Source: Paracoccaceae bacterium (GTDB lineage Bacteria > Pseudomonadota > Alphaproteobacteria > Rhodobacterales > Rhodobacteraceae). From it: a DNA stretch of 10,835 nt. The stretch is from the NCBI GenBank assembly GCA_023263735.1, contig JALQUQ010000068.1:1-10835 (forward strand), written 5' to 3'. The notes below the pieces were generated by a model. It was given only the letters and a program-made list of their open reading frames with translations, did not search any database and was not told the origin of the DNA. This document shows positions 1-6,448 of the stretch, in pieces; position 1 is the first letter of the stretch; each line of letters begins with the position of its first letter. A program made the position numbers and the translations under genes.

Positions 1-1
1 G

Positions 2-112
2 TGGTCTAAAAGATTTCCGACCCTTGAGGTAGCAAACGAATACGCTCGGAATCCCAAGAAGATTGCCAACAAGGTCTATTCGTCACGCATGGGAAACCGT
101 GATGAAGCGTCT
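2..112 (+). pseudogene. Internal fragment of a GH19 chitinase/lysozyme (endolysin-like)
   Basis: Reading frame 2 is open from the window edge and its first 37 codons fit glycoside hydrolase family 19, which cleaves chitin or peptidoglycan. Visible motifs are WSKRFPT, then ANEYARNPKKIANKVY, then RMGNRDEAS, a run typical of phage and bacterial GH19 lysozymes. In family members DEAS is followed by GDG and an RGRG motif; here the frame continues as an unrelated-looking stretch (SNLLRLPWVW) and stops at 230-232, inside the next gene. The 5' part lies outside the window. I see a GH19 piece joined to other DNA at about 112, by decay, by a prophage-remnant breakpoint or by a chimeric assembly. No frame just downstream restores the motif. 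Confidence 0.7.
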
Positions 113-197
113 AATCTCTTGAGGCTGCCATGGGTTTGGGTAATCTGCGGTCGCGTGCCATTGCCCTATTCCCAATTTTCCGCAAGTGAGACTGTTG

Positions 198-1562
198 ATG
201 TCTGGAGAGATGCCCGTTCTTGCCGATCTTGATCGGATCATGCAGTCAGAGTTGACCGCCTATTTGGCCTGCCGTCCGGGTTCGGCGAAATTGGCGGCGG
301 AGCGGGGCAGGGGCTTTGTCAAAGGCGTTCCGCTGCATTGGATGACCGATTGGCCGCAGCCATTTCCCATGGTGATTGATACGGCCATGGGCAACCAATT
401 GCGCGATATCGATGGAAATCAGGTGACTGATTTCTGTTTGGGCGATACGGCGGCGATGTTTGGCCATGCGCCGGCACCCCTCATGCGGGCCCTGTCAGCC
501 CGGGCAGAGGGCGGGCTGAGTTATATGCTCCCGTCGCGCGATGTTCAGCCTGTGGGGGCGTTGTTGGTTGAGCGGTTCGGGTTGCCCTGTTGGCAGATCG
601 CCTGCACCGCAAGCGATGCCAATCGCTTTGCGATCCGGGCCGCGCGCGCCGCCACGGGCCGCGACACGATCGTCGTCTTTGACGGGTGCTATCATGGCAC
701 GGTCGAGGATACGCTGGTCGATCTGATCGACGGCACCACACTCCCGCGCCGCAGTTTGCTGGGGGAGCCGAGGAACCGCTCGATTAGCACCGTCGCCATC
801 CCGTTCAATGATGAAGAGGCGCTGGAAAGTGCTTTGGCGGGCCGCGATGTTGCCTGTGTGATTGCCGAACCGGTGATGACCAATTCCGGAATGATCTTGC
901 CACAGCCCGGCTTTCTGGAGCGGATGCGGCAGATGACGCGTGCCACCGGAACGCTTTTGATCATCGACGAAACGCATACCATCAGCTCTGGCCCGGGGGG
1001 ATATGCAAAGGCGATAGGGCTGCCGCCCGATCTGTTCGTCGTGGGCAAACCGGTCGCAGGGGGTGTGCCCACCGCGGTGTGGGGCATGACGCAAGAGGTC
1101 TCGGATGCCCTGTTTGCGGCGCGCCCGGCGGATGAACACGGCCATTCGGGGATCGGCACCACGCTTTCGGGCAATGCCCTGCAACTGGCCTGTCTGAGGG
1201 CTGTGCTGGAAGAGATCATGGTGCCTGCGACTTATGCCAAGATGATCAGCGCGGCCGAGGCGCTGGAGGCGGGGATCGAAACGTTGATCGGTCGTTTCGG
1301 GCTGCCTTGGCATGTGGCGCGGGTGGGGGCCCGGCTTGAGATCGTTTTTTCCCGGCTACCGTTGCGCAACGCTGCAGAGTCGCGCAACGCGGCAAATGAC
1401 CGGGTGCAGGCCTTGATGCATATCGCGCTGCTGAACCGGGGCTATCTGCTGACACCGTTCCACAACATGATGCTGGTCAGCCCCGACACGACCGAGCCAC
1501 AGGTTCATGGATTTCTTGCGGCGTTTCGGCAGGTGCTAGAACTTTTGACCGGGAGGGAGTGA
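198..1562 (+). CDS. Class III PLP-dependent aminotransferase (glutamate-1-semialdehyde aminomutase-like)
   Basis: This encodes a cytosolic fold-type I aminotransferase of the class III/GSAM-like group, which moves an amino group between an omega-amino or amino-keto substrate and a keto acid. Counting from the GTG at 186, it shows the phosphate-binding stretch CTASDANRFAIRAARAATGR near residue 139, a YHGT motif near 169, the cofactor-ring Asp261 in IIDETHT, and Lys288 in VVGKPVAGG as the Schiff-base lysine. Length (about 455 aa) is normal. I start at ATG 198, seven bases after a weak AAGTGAG; GTG 186 and ATG 210 are alternatives, but GGAGAG abuts the latter. The stop is 3 nt before the next ligase gene, whose Shine-Dalgarno lies in the end of this gene, so the two are co-transcribed. 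DETHT replaces the usual DE-V of true GSAM, so haem biosynthesis is unlikely. The substrate is unknown. Confidence 0.85.
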   Translation: MSGEMPVLADLDRIMQSELTAYLACRPGSAKLAAERGRGFVKGVPLHWMTDWPQPFPMVIDTAMGNQLRDIDGNQVTDFCLGDTAAMFGHAPAPLMRALSARAEGGLSYMLPSRDVQPVGALLVERFGLPCWQIACTASDANRFAIRAARAATGRDTIVVFDGCYHGTVEDTLVDLIDGTTLPRRSLLGEPRNRSISTVAIPFNDEEALESALAGRDVACVIAEPVMTNSGMILPQPGFLERMRQMTRATGTLLIIDETHTISSGPGGYAKAIGLPPDLFVVGKPVAGGVPTAVWGMTQEVSDALFAARPADEHGHSGIGTTLSGNALQLACLRAVLEEIMVPATYAKMISAAEALEAGIETLIGRFGLPWHVARVGARLEIVFSRLPLRNAAESRNAANDRVQALMHIALLNRGYLLTPFHNMMLVSPDTTEPQVHGFLAAFRQVLELLTGRE

Positions 1563-1565
1563 ACC

Positions 1566-2951
1566 ATGTCGTCCATTCCCGCACCAAAACCCGCGACCCG
1601 TCCCGCGACGGCCGCCCCCGTGCACGAGGCCGAGGCGTTTCTGGCGGCCCACCCGGATATTGAGGCGTTCGAGCTTTTGTTGGTGGACCCGAATGGGATC
1701 TTGCGTGGCAAGATCATCCGGCGGCACGAGGTGTTGGCTGTCTATCGAAGCGGCCGCCATTTGCCGGGATCGATCCTTGGGTTGGATGTGACGGGCGAAG
1801 ATGTGCCCGATACGGGGCTGGTCTGGGATGACGGTGATGCAGATCGCTGTGCTTGGCCTGTGGCGGGCAGTCTGGTCGCCTTGCCCTATGCGGCGCGGGG
1901 GCAATTCATCGTGGCCCTTCACGAACTGGATGGCCGCCCGGTGGCGGCCGATCCCCGCCATGTGCTGCAAGCGACGGTGGAACGGTTGGAAAGGCGTGGG
2001 TTTACGCCGGTCGCGGCCTTTGAGCTGGAGTTCTATCTGCTGGAGGCCGACGGGCTGAACCCGGCCCCCTTGCCCATGACCGGGCGGCAAACCTCGGGCA
2101 TTCATGTCTACAGCGTCACGGAACTGGTGCGCCTTCAGCCCTTTGCCGAAGAGCTGTACAGGGCAGCGCATGCGTTGGGTTTGCCGGTTGAGACGCTGAT
2201 TTCCGAATATGCGCCCGGCCAATTCGAATTGACCTTGCGCCATGGTGGCGTGGTCGAGGCGGCTACTCATCTGATCCGGCTGAAGCATCTGATCCGGTCT
2301 TTGGCCGAGTTGCGGGGCATGCGCGCCTGTTTCATGGCAAAACCCTTTGGCGACCGTGCCGGATCGGGGATGCATTGCCACGTGTCCTTGGCCAATGATG
2401 CGGGCGAAAACCTGTTTGCCGATGTGGATGGGGCATTGTCGCCCGCGCTGCTGAACGGGATCGGCGGGCTGATGCAGACCTTGGCCGACAGCATGCTGAT
2501 CTTTGCCCCCACCCACAATTCATGGTTCCGGTTTTCGGCGCAAAGCTATGCGCCCACCGTGGCCAATTGGGGCATCAACAATCGCGGTGTCGCGATCCGG
2601 GTGCCTGCCGGGGCGGCGGCCTCGCGGCACTTGGAACAGCGGATGGCGGGCGTGGATGCGAACCCCTATCTGGTTGCAACGGTCACCTTGGCCGGCATCC
2701 TGCACGGGATCGATCACCAATGTGACCCGGGCACGCCTGCCTCGGGCGATGGGTCAGATGGGACAAGGGGCCCCGTTCCGCCGCAGGGATGGTTGCAGGC
2801 GATGGATCGGGCCCAATCCTCGGCCTTTCTGCACGAGGCGCTGGGCCCCGTCATGCACCGGGTGTTTCTGGCGTTGAAACGGGCCGAAGCTGCGCGTTTT
2901 GCAACCTATATCAGCCCGCTCGATTATCAGTTGTATCTGGATACGATCTAG
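1566..2951 (+). CDS. Glutamine synthetase-family ligase, PuuA/gamma-glutamylamine synthetase-like
   Basis: A 461-aa member of the glutamine synthetase superfamily, probably forming an amide between the gamma-carboxyl of glutamate and an amine at the cost of ATP. Catalytic elements visible: E153/E155 in FELEFY, E214 and E221 in ISEYAPGQFE, GSGMHCH at 266-272, NNR at 338-340, R345, and RHLEQR (354-359) followed by the NPYL metal/glutamate-site motif. YAPTVANWGINNR is the pattern of PuuA and related polyamine or amine ligases. The ammonium-site loop (DGSS in true GlnA) is replaced by GLDVTGED, so a bulkier amine acceptor is likely. AGGGAG lies close upstream of the ATG. It follows the aminotransferase by 3 nt, and its stop overlaps the stop of the reverse pdxJ-like gene. 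About half identical by eye to the ligase at 3875. The amine is not predictable. Confidence 0.88.
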   Translation: MSSIPAPKPATRPATAAPVHEAEAFLAAHPDIEAFELLLVDPNGILRGKIIRRHEVLAVYRSGRHLPGSILGLDVTGEDVPDTGLVWDDGDADRCAWPVAGSLVALPYAARGQFIVALHELDGRPVAADPRHVLQATVERLERRGFTPVAAFELEFYLLEADGLNPAPLPMTGRQTSGIHVYSVTELVRLQPFAEELYRAAHALGLPVETLISEYAPGQFELTLRHGGVVEAATHLIRLKHLIRSLAELRGMRACFMAKPFGDRAGSGMHCHVSLANDAGENLFADVDGALSPALLNGIGGLMQTLADSMLIFAPTHNSWFRFSAQSYAPTVANWGINNRGVAIRVPAGAAASRHLEQRMAGVDANPYLVATVTLAGILHGIDHQCDPGTPASGDGSDGTRGPVPPQGWLQAMDRAQSSAFLHEALGPVMHRVFLALKRAEAARFATYISPLDYQLYLDTI

Positions 2952-3685
2952 GCGCGCCCATCCAGTGCGGCGATGTAATCGCGCACGGCCTGAGGAAAGC
3001 CGACCATCAGCGCATGGGCGGTGATCCCATGGCCGATCGAGGCTTCGGCCACGTCTTGGGTGCGGGCCATCAGCGGGCGCAGGTTGATGTCGGTCAGGTC
3101 ATGGCCGATGTTCACGCCCAGCCCCAAGGCGCGGGCGGCCGCGACGGTCTGCACGATCTTTTCCAGTTCGATCTGGGCGGCGTCGCCGGTCGCGCCGCCA
3201 TAGGGGCCTGTGTAAATCTCGATCCGATCCGCGCCAACCGACAAGGCCAACGCGGCCGTGCTGGGGTCTGGGTCCACGAACAGGGAGACCCGCGCCCCAA
3301 ACGCTTTGATCTGGGCAATCACATCGCGCAAAAGGGCGTCATTTGCCGCGATGTCCCAGCCGTGATCCGAGGTTGATTGCCCCGGCGCGTCGGGCACAAG
3401 GGTCACCTGCGCAGGGCTGACCGATTGGCACAGGGCCAGAAAGTCCGGGGTCGGATAGCCTTCGATGTTGAATTCGGCGGACGGATAATCGCGCGCGATC
3501 AAGGCGGCAATGTCATGCACGTCGGTGCGGCGAATATGCCGCTCATCCGGGCGCGGGTGGACGGTGATCCCGATCGAACCGGCATCCATCACGGCCCGGC
3601 AGATCTGAATCAGATCGGGCCACGGCACATCGCGACGATTGCGCAAATAGGCCACGGCATTCACATTGACGGAAAGCTTGGTCAT
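2948..3685 (-). CDS. pdxJ: Pyridoxine 5'-phosphate synthase (PdxJ) paralogue, Bacteroidetes-like type
   Basis: A 245-aa TIM-barrel protein, the usual PdxJ length (E. coli 243). PdxJ condenses 1-deoxyxylulose 5-phosphate with 3-amino-2-oxopropyl phosphate to give pyridoxine 5'-phosphate. Visible motifs are LSVNVNAVAYLRNRR at 4-18, GITVHPRPDERHI at 39-51, FNIEGYP (E75), LVPDAP, NIGHDLT (H195) and ASIGHG (H219). TKLSVN, HPRPDERHI, NIEGYP and the VTLVPDA...GWD run match what I recall of Bacteroidetes PdxJ rather than the alphaproteobacterial form (GVNIDH, HLREDRRHI, VPEKR, GGLDV). At the position of the E. coli Asp-His pair (NIDH) it has Asn9-Ala10, while the other expected His and Glu residues remain, so activity may be altered. 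I chose ATG 3685 because the family pattern starts there; an upstream extension to 3736 does not fit. It is convergent with the ligase at 1566 and divergent from the ligase at 3875. Confidence 0.88.
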   Translation of the reverse strand: MTKLSVNVNAVAYLRNRRDVPWPDLIQICRAVMDAGSIGITVHPRPDERHIRRTDVHDIAALIARDYPSAEFNIEGYPTPDFLALCQSVSPAQVTLVPDAPGQSTSDHGWDIAANDALLRDVIAQIKAFGARVSLFVDPDPSTAALALSVGADRIEIYTGPYGGATGDAAQIELEKIVQTVAAARALGLGVNIGHDLTDINLRPLMARTQDVAEASIGHGITAHALMVGFPQAVRDYIAALDGRA

Positions 3686-3714
3686 CAGGCTGTCTCGCTC
3701 TTGTTCTGGTTGGT

Positions 3715-3750
3715 CCGACGATGCGACATTTTGCAAAGGACAATCGTCGG
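3715..3750. promoter_or_regulatory. 8-bp inverted repeat in the pdxJ/ligase divergent region (candidate operator or leader hairpin)
   Basis: CCGACGAT at 3715-3722 is mirrored exactly by ATCGTCGG at 3743-3750, with a 20-nt spacer that itself contains the palindrome TTTGCAAA (3730-3737). It lies 30 nt upstream of the pdxJ-like start. It could be an operator or a leader hairpin of the reverse gene; no regulator gene is in the window to pair it with. Confidence 0.35.
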
Positions 3751-3799
3751 GCGCCAGTGCTTATGACAATTTCCATGGTCTGGAGAAGGGGTTTATCTT

Positions 3800-3829
3800 G
3801 TATTGAATACGATCCCTTGCTTGACAAGC
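3800..3829. promoter_or_regulatory. Pair of 11-bp palindromes upstream of the second ligase
   Basis: GTATTGAATAC (3800-3810) and GCTTGACAAGC (3819-3829) are each 5-bp inverted repeats around one central base, with centres 19 bp apart, 46-75 nt upstream of the ATG at 3875. The second overlaps a TTGACA that could act as a -35 element, although no good -10 follows at 17 nt (CGCAAC). The spacing of about two helical turns suggests a dimeric regulator binding one DNA face; the first half-site resembles GntR-family operators. Inference from pattern only. Confidence 0.35.
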
Positions 3830-3874
3830 GGTGATCCCTGCGGCGCAACAGCCCAAACCAAAACGGAAGTGACC

Positions 3875-5242
3875 ATGACCGCATCGCCCACACGCGCCAC
3901 GATCGACGAAGTGTCGGCCTTTTTGGCCAAATATCCCGAAGTCGAAGCGATTGATATCGTTCTGACCGATGCGCATGGGATCGGGCGAGGCAAGATCATT
4001 CGCCGCCACGAGTTGGAAGGATTGTTTGCCCAAGGCCGCGGCATGCCCGCCTCTCTTTTTGCGCAAGATGTCGAGGGGGACGATGTCGAAGAGGCGCTTG
4101 CCACTCAGAACGACGGGGGCGGTGACAGCCGGTGTTGGCCAGTGGCGGGATCGTTGGGCTATATCCCGGCGACAGGGCGCGGCGTGGTCTTGGTGACCAT
4201 GTTTGATGCCGCGGGCCAGCCGCATCCGGGCGATCCACGCCATGCCATGCAGAGGCAAATCGCGCGGGCCGAGGCGATGGGGTTCCACCCGATGGGGGCA
4301 ATGGAGCTGGAATTCTACCTGATCGATGCCGAACGCGATGCCGCCGGGCGAACCCAGCCCGCCCGCTATGCCCTGACCAAACGGCGCAGCCGGGCGACCA
4401 ACACCATGTCGGTCGATGAATTGGACGAGATGTCCCCGTTTTTCGATGCCGTTTATGCGGGGGCCAAATCGATGGACCTGCCGCTGGAAACCCTGATTTC
4501 GGAATATGCGCCGGGTCAATACGAACTGACGCTGAAATACCGCGCCTTGGCGCGGGCGGCGGATGATATCATTCTGGCCAAGCGGTTGATCCGCGCGACG
4601 GCCCGCAGGTTCGGGTTTGAGGCCTGTTTCATGGCGAAGCCCTTTGGCGACCTTTCCGGTTCGGGGATGCATCTGCATCTGTCACTGGCCGATGAAACCG
4701 GGGCAAACCTGTTTGCCGATCCCGCGCCGGGCGATGTGTCGCCGCTGATGTTGGCCGCCATTGGCGGGGTTCGGGCGGGCATGGCGGAAAGCATGCTGAT
4801 CCTTGCGCCATTTCTGAATTCATGGCGGCGGTTTGCCAACACGGTCTATTCTCCGGCAACGAACAGTTGGGGGGAGGAGGATCGCAACGTCGCGTTGCGC
4901 ATCCCCTCGGGCGCGGCCAAGACCCGGCATTTTGAACATCGCGTCGCCGGAGTGGATGCCAACCCTTATCTCTTGGCGGCTGTGACCTTGGGTACGGCGC
5001 TGAACGGCATCGAACACAAGACCGATCCCGGTGCCGCCGGTCCCGGAGACGGGGCGGGCTTTGCCCCCCTGCCGCAAAGCTGGCAAGAGGCGATTGCCAC
5101 CTTTGCCGGATCGCAGACGATGCGCGACATTCTGGGAGAGCCGATGCATGCCGGATTTGCCGCCATCAAACGTGCGGAATACGCACAATTGGCCAGCGAA
5201 GTGACCGAGGTCGAATGGCGGCTTTATGGCTTTGTGGTCTAA
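3875..5242 (+). CDS. Second glutamine synthetase-family ligase, PuuA/gamma-glutamylamine synthetase-like
   Basis: A 455-aa paralogue of the ligase at 1566 with the same likely chemistry: ATP-driven gamma-glutamylation of an amine. Key residues are E144/E146 in MELEFY, E210 and E217 in ISEYAPGQYE, GSGMHLH at 262-268, R337 in EEDRN, R342, and R351/E354/R356 in RHFEHR followed by DANPYL. The ammonium-binding loop of true GlnA is missing (AQDVEGDD at its place), and no obvious GlnA adenylylation tyrosine motif is seen. It differs from the first copy around the acceptor pocket (YSPATNSWGEEDRN against YAPTVANWGINNR), so a different amine is likely. ATG 3875 is preceded by GGAAGTGACC, a reasonable ribosome-binding site; the in-frame TTG at 3803 lacks one and adds non-conserved residues. 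It is transcribed alone, divergent from pdxJ, and its TAA overlaps the stop of the reverse FAH gene. Confidence 0.88.
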   Translation: MTASPTRATIDEVSAFLAKYPEVEAIDIVLTDAHGIGRGKIIRRHELEGLFAQGRGMPASLFAQDVEGDDVEEALATQNDGGGDSRCWPVAGSLGYIPATGRGVVLVTMFDAAGQPHPGDPRHAMQRQIARAEAMGFHPMGAMELEFYLIDAERDAAGRTQPARYALTKRRSRATNTMSVDELDEMSPFFDAVYAGAKSMDLPLETLISEYAPGQYELTLKYRALARAADDIILAKRLIRATARRFGFEACFMAKPFGDLSGSGMHLHLSLADETGANLFADPAPGDVSPLMLAAIGGVRAGMAESMLILAPFLNSWRRFANTVYSPATNSWGEEDRNVALRIPSGAAKTRHFEHRVAGVDANPYLLAAVTLGTALNGIEHKTDPGAAGPGDGAGFAPLPQSWQEAIATFAGSQTMRDILGEPMHAGFAAIKRAEYAQLASEVTEVEWRLYGFVV

Positions 5243-6381
5243 AGCAGCCCGCGCCGCGCCAGATTTTCCATCAAGGACCGGGTGCCAAACGTCCATTCCG
5301 GAATCTCGTTGCATGGCATCACACGGTTGATCAGCCGACCAAGCTCGGGCGAGGCGATTTCAACGATATCCCCGCTGTGATGGGTGAAACCCTGGCCTGC
5401 GCCATCACGGTCTTTGGTCGGGGCAAACATGGTGCCCAAATACAGCATGAACCCATCGGGATATTGGTGATTGCGGTTGATCGTCTGCTGCACGATCTGG
5501 GCGGGGGGGCGCGAAATCTGGCCCATGTCGGAAATCGCGCTGAGTTCAAAGCCGTCATCCCCAGAAATTTTCAGCGACACGGTCAACCGTTCGACGTCGG
5601 CCATGGAAAACGTGGCATCAAACAGGCGGATAAAGGGGCCGATGGCGGCGGCGCCATTGTTGTCTTTGGCCTTGCCCAAAAGCAGGGCCGACCGCCCTTC
5701 GACATCGCGCAGGTTGACGTCATTGCCCAGCGTTGCGCCGACGATGGTGCCCTTGGAATTGACGGCCAGAACGACTTCGGGTTCGGGGTTGTTCCAATGC
5801 GAAATGGGGTGAATGCCCACGTCGGCTCCGCAACCCACCGCTGACATGGGCTGCGCTTTTGTGAACACTTCGGCATCGGGGCCGATCCCGACCTCTAGAT
5901 ACTGCGACCACATTCCGGCCTGTTGCAGCTTTTGCTTGACCTCGGCGGCCAGCGCGCTGCCGGGCACCACACCCCGCAGGCTGCCGCCCAAGAGATCGGC
6001 AAGGTCCTTGCGGATGGCATCGGCCTTGTCAGGGTTGCCCTTTGCGCGTTCCTCGATCACGCGTTCGATCATTGACCCGGCAAAGGTGACGCCCGCCGCC
6101 TTGACCGCCTGAAGATCACAAGGGGCCAGAAGTTGCCCCGCTGCCCCCGGACCGGAAAAATCGGACAAGGCGCCAAGGTGCGGGAAATTCGTGGCAAGGC
6201 GTTGGACCAGATCCGGCAACTCCAGTAGGCCCGACAGGGTTGGGGACAGCGCCGTGATATCGTATAGCTCGCCGCCCTTGACCAGCACAGGAACGGGCCC
6301 GCCCACCGCGTTGGACCAAACCCGCCCGACCAAAAGGGCCGCGGCATCCTTGGGAAGAATATCCTGCAAATCGGGGGTCAT
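5239..6381 (-). CDS. Fumarylacetoacetate hydrolase-family protein (2-keto-acid hydrolase/dehydratase-like)
   Basis: A 380-aa protein whose C-terminal half (about 160-370) is an FAH fold; such enzymes hydrolyse C-C bonds or dehydrate 2-keto or dioxo acids using a divalent metal. Visible elements are YLEVGIGPDAEVF near 161, NNPEPEVVLAVN near 197 (probable acidic metal ligands), GATLGNDVNLRDVEGRS near 215, LLGKAKDNN near 234, then HQYPDGF, LGTMFAP and GFTHHSGD. The long N-terminal part and GNDVNLRD are shared with FAH proteins related to 2-keto-3-deoxy-arabinonate dehydratase rather than true fumarylacetoacetase. I start at ATG 6381 because AAGGAG lies 8 nt upstream; extending to 6438 adds no recognisable sequence. 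It lies 67 nt downstream of the dipeptidase gene on the same strand, so one transcript is likely. Its stop overlaps that of the forward ligase. The substrate is unknown. Confidence 0.85.
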   Translation of the reverse strand: MTPDLQDILPKDAAALLVGRVWSNAVGGPVPVLVKGGELYDITALSPTLSGLLELPDLVQRLATNFPHLGALSDFSGPGAAGQLLAPCDLQAVKAAGVTFAGSMIERVIEERAKGNPDKADAIRKDLADLLGGSLRGVVPGSALAAEVKQKLQQAGMWSQYLEVGIGPDAEVFTKAQPMSAVGCGADVGIHPISHWNNPEPEVVLAVNSKGTIVGATLGNDVNLRDVEGRSALLLGKAKDNNGAAAIGPFIRLFDATFSMADVERLTVSLKISGDDGFELSAISDMGQISRPPAQIVQQTINRNHQYPDGFMLYLGTMFAPTKDRDGAGQGFTHHSGDIVEIASPELGRLINRVMPCNEIPEWTFGTRSLMENLARRGLL

Positions 6382-6448
6382 GATGCGGGCTCCTTGATCA
6401 TTTTGGCCCCAAGATGCCACATGCCCCTGATCTGGCAAGGTGTTTTCC

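Noticed and set aside
1..10. The first ten bases match 5234-5243 at the end of the second ligase gene, suggesting a third ligase tail.
   Set aside because: In the frame that carries the GH19 motif these bases encode W-S-K, and no other ligase sequence adjoins them; chance match.
495..1313. Long reverse-strand open frame of 272 codons.
   Set aside because: Shadow of the aminotransferase in GC-rich DNA: Arg/His/Gln-rich, no domain pattern.
1536..2516. Long reverse-strand open frame of 326 codons.
   Set aside because: Antisense to the first ligase, whose catalytic motifs are all present in the forward frame.
3803..3874. N-terminal extension of the second ligase from TTG 3803.
   Set aside because: No ribosome-binding site, non-conserved residues, and the region holds palindromes; ATG 3875 has GGAAGTG before it.
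3761..4678. Long reverse-strand open frame of 305 codons.
   Set aside because: Antisense to the second ligase; low-complexity composition and no family motif.
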